From Actinomycetota bacterium (GTDB lineage Bacteria; Actinomycetota; Acidimicrobiia; IMCC26256; JAENVU01), in assembly GCA_016870395.1 (NCBI GenBank), contig VGBT01000002.1, positions 133,680-180,074 on the forward strand: a DNA stretch of 46,395 nt, read 5' to 3'. Shown one piece after another: positions 44,473 to 46,395 of this stretch. How positions within the stretch are numbered: position 1 is the first letter of the stretch; the number at the start of each line of letters is the position of its first letter. Below the pieces are notes generated by a model. The model had not been told where the DNA came from, ran no database searches, and was given only the letters and a program-made list of their open reading frames with translations. Made by a program: the position numbers and the translations under genes.

Positions 44473-44900
44473 GTGCGAACGTCCGCGTCGGACGCGCTGC
44501 GCTACGGGCTGCACCGCGCCGGCAAGGCGACACCGAGCCCGTCGCGAAAGCGGCGACCCGTGGTGCTGTGGAACCTGACCCGCGCGTGCAACCTCACCTG
44601 CGCGCACCGCTACGCCTCCGCGACGCGAGCGTCGGCTCCCGACGAGCTCACCTTCGACCAGGGCTGCGCGCTGCTCGACGACCTGGCCGGCTACGGGGTC
44701 CCGCGGTCCTGCTCTCGGGGGGCGAGCCGTTGGTCCGCTCCGATCTCCTGGCGCTCGTCCGTCACGGCCGCGCCCAGGGGCTGCGGTTCACGTTGTCGTC
44801 GAACGGGATGCTCGTGACCGACGCGGTCGGCCACGAGCTGGCCGAGGCGGGCGTGATCTACGTGGGCGTCAGCATCGACGGGGCCGGAATCTGGGCTTGA
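44473..44900 (+). pseudogene. Radical SAM protein, frameshifted and truncated
   Basis: The frame from 44473 reads RYGLHRAGKATPSPSRKRRP, VVLWNLTRACNLTCAHRYAS. The radical SAM cluster motif should be C-x3-C-x2-C; here the third cysteine is arginine (CGC for TGC). Near 44698 the frame shifts to AVLLSGGEPLVRSDLLALVR, FTLSSNGMLVTDAVG, then IYVGVSIDG, where similarity ends and five unrelated codons lead to TGA at 44898-44900. The barrel's second half and any C-terminal cluster domain are missing. It resembles the MftC/heme-associated radical SAM group, but the specific family is uncertain. Confidence 0.8.
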
Positions 44901-44925
44901 CGGCGAACGGGTGTTCGTGTAGGGT
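44897..44925 (+). promoter_or_regulatory. Promoter with a perfect LexA/SOS box in the spacer
   Basis: -35 TTGACG at 44897-44902 and -10 TAGGGT at 44920-44925 with a 17-base spacer. 44904-44917 reads CGAACGGGTGTTCG, an exact match to the LexA consensus CGAACRNRYGTTYG. The same order of elements is found upstream of the paralogous HNH gene at 8492. The -35 overlaps the TGA that closes the broken radical SAM gene. Confidence 0.85.
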
Positions 44926-45005
44926 GGCCGGCACTCTTCCCCCGTCAACGCGCTGTCGAACCGTGGCCTTCTCGGTCGGGTTCCGGCGCATCGGAGTTCT
45001 TTTTC

Positions 45006-46325
45006 GTGATGGGGAGTCCTCGGGTGCTCGAGGTGTTGCGTCAGGGCGTGGATGAGCTGGCCGGGACGGACCCGGTCGTGCTGCCTGATGTGGTACTCGC
45101 CGATGGGCTGCTCGCCCTGCGCGCCGAGATGGACCGCCTGGAGGCGGTGTTCGCGCGGCTGGCCGTCGTGGCTCACCGCCGTGGAGTCGGCGCGGTGGAC
45201 GGTGCCGGGTCGACTGCGGCGTGGCTGCGGCATCGGGCAGGGATGCGCGAAGGCGACGCCCGCGCCGCGATCGATGCCGGAGAGGTGTGCGACCTGCTCG
45301 GCGAGACGGGCGCCGCGTGGCGCGACGGGCAGATCACCTCGGGTGCGGCGCGCACCATCGTCGGCGCCCGGGTCGAAGGCCACGACGCTGAGCTGGTGGC
45401 CTGCGAGCCGGTCCTGTTGGACCTGGCCCGCCGCCGCGACCTGCGCGGCCTACGGCGGGCGTGTGGGCACTTCCGCAACCTCGCCCGCAGCGACGGTGCC
45501 CCGCCCGGCACCCACGACGGGCTGTGCGTCTCCCGCATTTTCGACGGACGATTGGTGATCGACGGTGAAGTCACCGACCTGAGCGCGGAGACGATCGCGA
45601 CCGCGATCCACGCCTACACCGACCCGCCCACTCCTGATGATCCGCGCTCACCCGCGGCGCGACGCGCCGGGGCCCTCGAACGGGTCTGCGCGATCGCCCT
45701 CCAGCGCGCCGGCGCCCGGCGTCGCGCTGCGAGGCCCGGCGCCGTGTCGCAGCCGTCGTTGACGACCGCCGCCGACGGGCCCGGCCCCGACGCCCCCTGG
45801 CAGATCCCGACCGGCGCCCAGACAGGCTGGGCCCTCCGGGTCGACCACCCCGGCTCGGAAACCGGCCGGCGGCACCGGGCCGTCCCCCACGTCTCGGTCG
45901 TCTTGGACTGGAACACACTCACCAACGGCGAGCTCGGCACGATCGACGGCGCACACACCGGCCCCATCCACCGTCACGACATCGAACGGCTCCTCTGCGA
46001 CTGCACCGTGAGCCGGGTCGTGACCGGCCCAGAGGGCCTGCCCCTCGACGTCGGACGATCACGAAGAACCGTGCCACCCGCGCTGCGACGCGCGTTGGTG
46101 GCCAGAGACGCAGGATGCCGATACCCCGGATGTGACCGGCCCCCCGGCTGGACCGACGCGCACCACCTCGTGCCCTGGCACACGGGCGGCCCCACCAGCC
46201 TCGACAACACCCTGCTCCTCTGCGACCACCACCACCACGTCGCCCACCAACCCGGCTGGCTGATCAAGTTCGACGGCCACACCCTCCACGTCCTCCGCCC
46301 CGACGGCACCCAAGTCCAACCATGA
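45006..46325 (+). CDS. DUF222 / HNH endonuclease (13E12-repeat type)
   Basis: 439 residues from GTG 45006 (GGAG 8 bases upstream) or 438 from the adjoining ATG 45009. The DUF222 part holds RAEMDRLEAVFARLAV, AAWLRHRAGMREGDARAAID and GHFRNLARSDG. An extra 50-residue Pro/Ala/Gly-rich insert (about residues 235-295) absent from the paralogue at 7332-8492 precedes the C-terminal HNH domain: CRYPGCDRPPGW, TDAHHLVPWHTGGPTSLDN, LLCDHHHHVAHQPGW. Preceded by a LexA-type promoter. The gene abuts the broken end of the radical SAM gene. The last 70 bases of the window show nothing recognisable. Confidence 0.9.
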   Translation: MMGSPRVLEVLRQGVDELAGTDPVVLPDVVLADGLLALRAEMDRLEAVFARLAVVAHRRGVGAVDGAGSTAAWLRHRAGMREGDARAAIDAGEVCDLLGETGAAWRDGQITSGAARTIVGARVEGHDAELVACEPVLLDLARRRDLRGLRRACGHFRNLARSDGAPPGTHDGLCVSRIFDGRLVIDGEVTDLSAETIATAIHAYTDPPTPDDPRSPAARRAGALERVCAIALQRAGARRRAARPGAVSQPSLTTAADGPGPDAPWQIPTGAQTGWALRVDHPGSETGRRHRAVPHVSVVLDWNTLTNGELGTIDGAHTGPIHRHDIERLLCDCTVSRVVTGPEGLPLDVGRSRRTVPPALRRALVARDAGCRYPGCDRPPGWTDAHHLVPWHTGGPTSLDNTLLLCDHHHHVAHQPGWLIKFDGHTLHVLRPDGTQVQP

Positions 46326-46395
46326 GCCGCTCGGTCGGTGACCGAACCCGTCGTCACACCGGTCTGGATCACCAACGCCGCGACGGGTCGGGGCG

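Noticed and set aside
1-46395. CRISPR arrays, tRNA or rRNA genes, transposases, integrases
   Set aside because: No regularly spaced repeats, cloverleaf-like segments, ribosomal RNA sequence or DDE/tyrosine recombinase motifs were seen; absence of tRNA cannot be fully proven without a scan.

Overview
The window is very GC-rich, tightly packed, bidirectional DNA with many GTG starts and frequent 4-bp ATGA/GTGA overlaps. Gene content (two DUF222/HNH proteins, an LCP-family wall protein beside an ECF sigma factor, DUF4395, DUF2516-like, DUF3054, DUF6206-like and GAP-family proteins, DinB-like proteins, DUF899) points to an actinobacterium. I infer an Acidimicrobiia-type or related environmental lineage; no rRNA, tRNA or other taxonomic marker is present to prove it. 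I saw no CRISPR array, no transposase and no gene-free stretch longer than about 300 bases.

Layout. 1-4.0 kb: a partial nitrilase-family gene and a heavily broken alpha/beta-hydrolase-like pseudogene, then a deletion scar in which two divergent genes (a crotonase and an unidentified gene) both lost their 5' halves. 4.0-9.8 kb: an N-acyl-D-amino-acid deacylase-type amidohydrolase, a YcnI-like copper-binding protein with a clear terminator hairpin, an SRPBCC protein, a DUF222/HNH gene with a LexA-type promoter, a VOC protein and DUF899. 9.9-14.9 kb: an ECF sigma gene interrupted by an amber codon and coupled to an LCP gene, a kinase-like APH protein, two acetyltransferases (one frameshifted) and a RidA-like protein. 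14.9-17.2 kb: SnoaL-like and sphingosine-phosphate-lyase-like PLP genes. 17.3-22.7 kb: a complete branched-chain-amino-acid-type ABC transporter operon with a fused LivH-LivM permease. 22.7-29.2 kb: an aminotransferase, a DinB-like protein, a secreted protein, a sulfatase/DUF3054 pair and an alkylation-repair operon (Ada-AlkA plus Ogt). 29.3-36.8 kb: an acyl-CoA ligase, an amidohydrolase, a coiled-coil protein behind a palindromic leader, an XRE/nucleotidyltransferase toxin-antitoxin-like pair, a crotonase, a second deletion scar and a second D-aminoacylase-type gene. 37.2-41.7 kb: an aldo/keto reductase - sulfatase - amidohydrolase operon. 41.7-44.5 kb: a GAP-family membrane protein - class III aminotransferase - DUF6206 kinase-like operon. 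44.5-46.4 kb: a decayed radical SAM gene running into a second DUF222/HNH gene, again with a LexA-type promoter.

How it fits together. The intact metabolic genes suggest import and breakdown of organic compounds: an ABC importer, acyl activation, crotonases, two sulfatases, several amidohydrolases and an aldo/keto reductase. DNA-damage functions are also present: direct alkyl repair and two nucleases under apparent SOS control. The region is also unusually eroded, with about nine broken or truncated genes in 46 kb. The strongest single observation is that both distant DUF222/HNH genes carry the same promoter layout, a LexA-type palindrome lying inside the -35/-10 spacer. The most interesting uncharacterised cluster is the exporter-like / aminotransferase / kinase-like operon at 41.7-44.5 kb.
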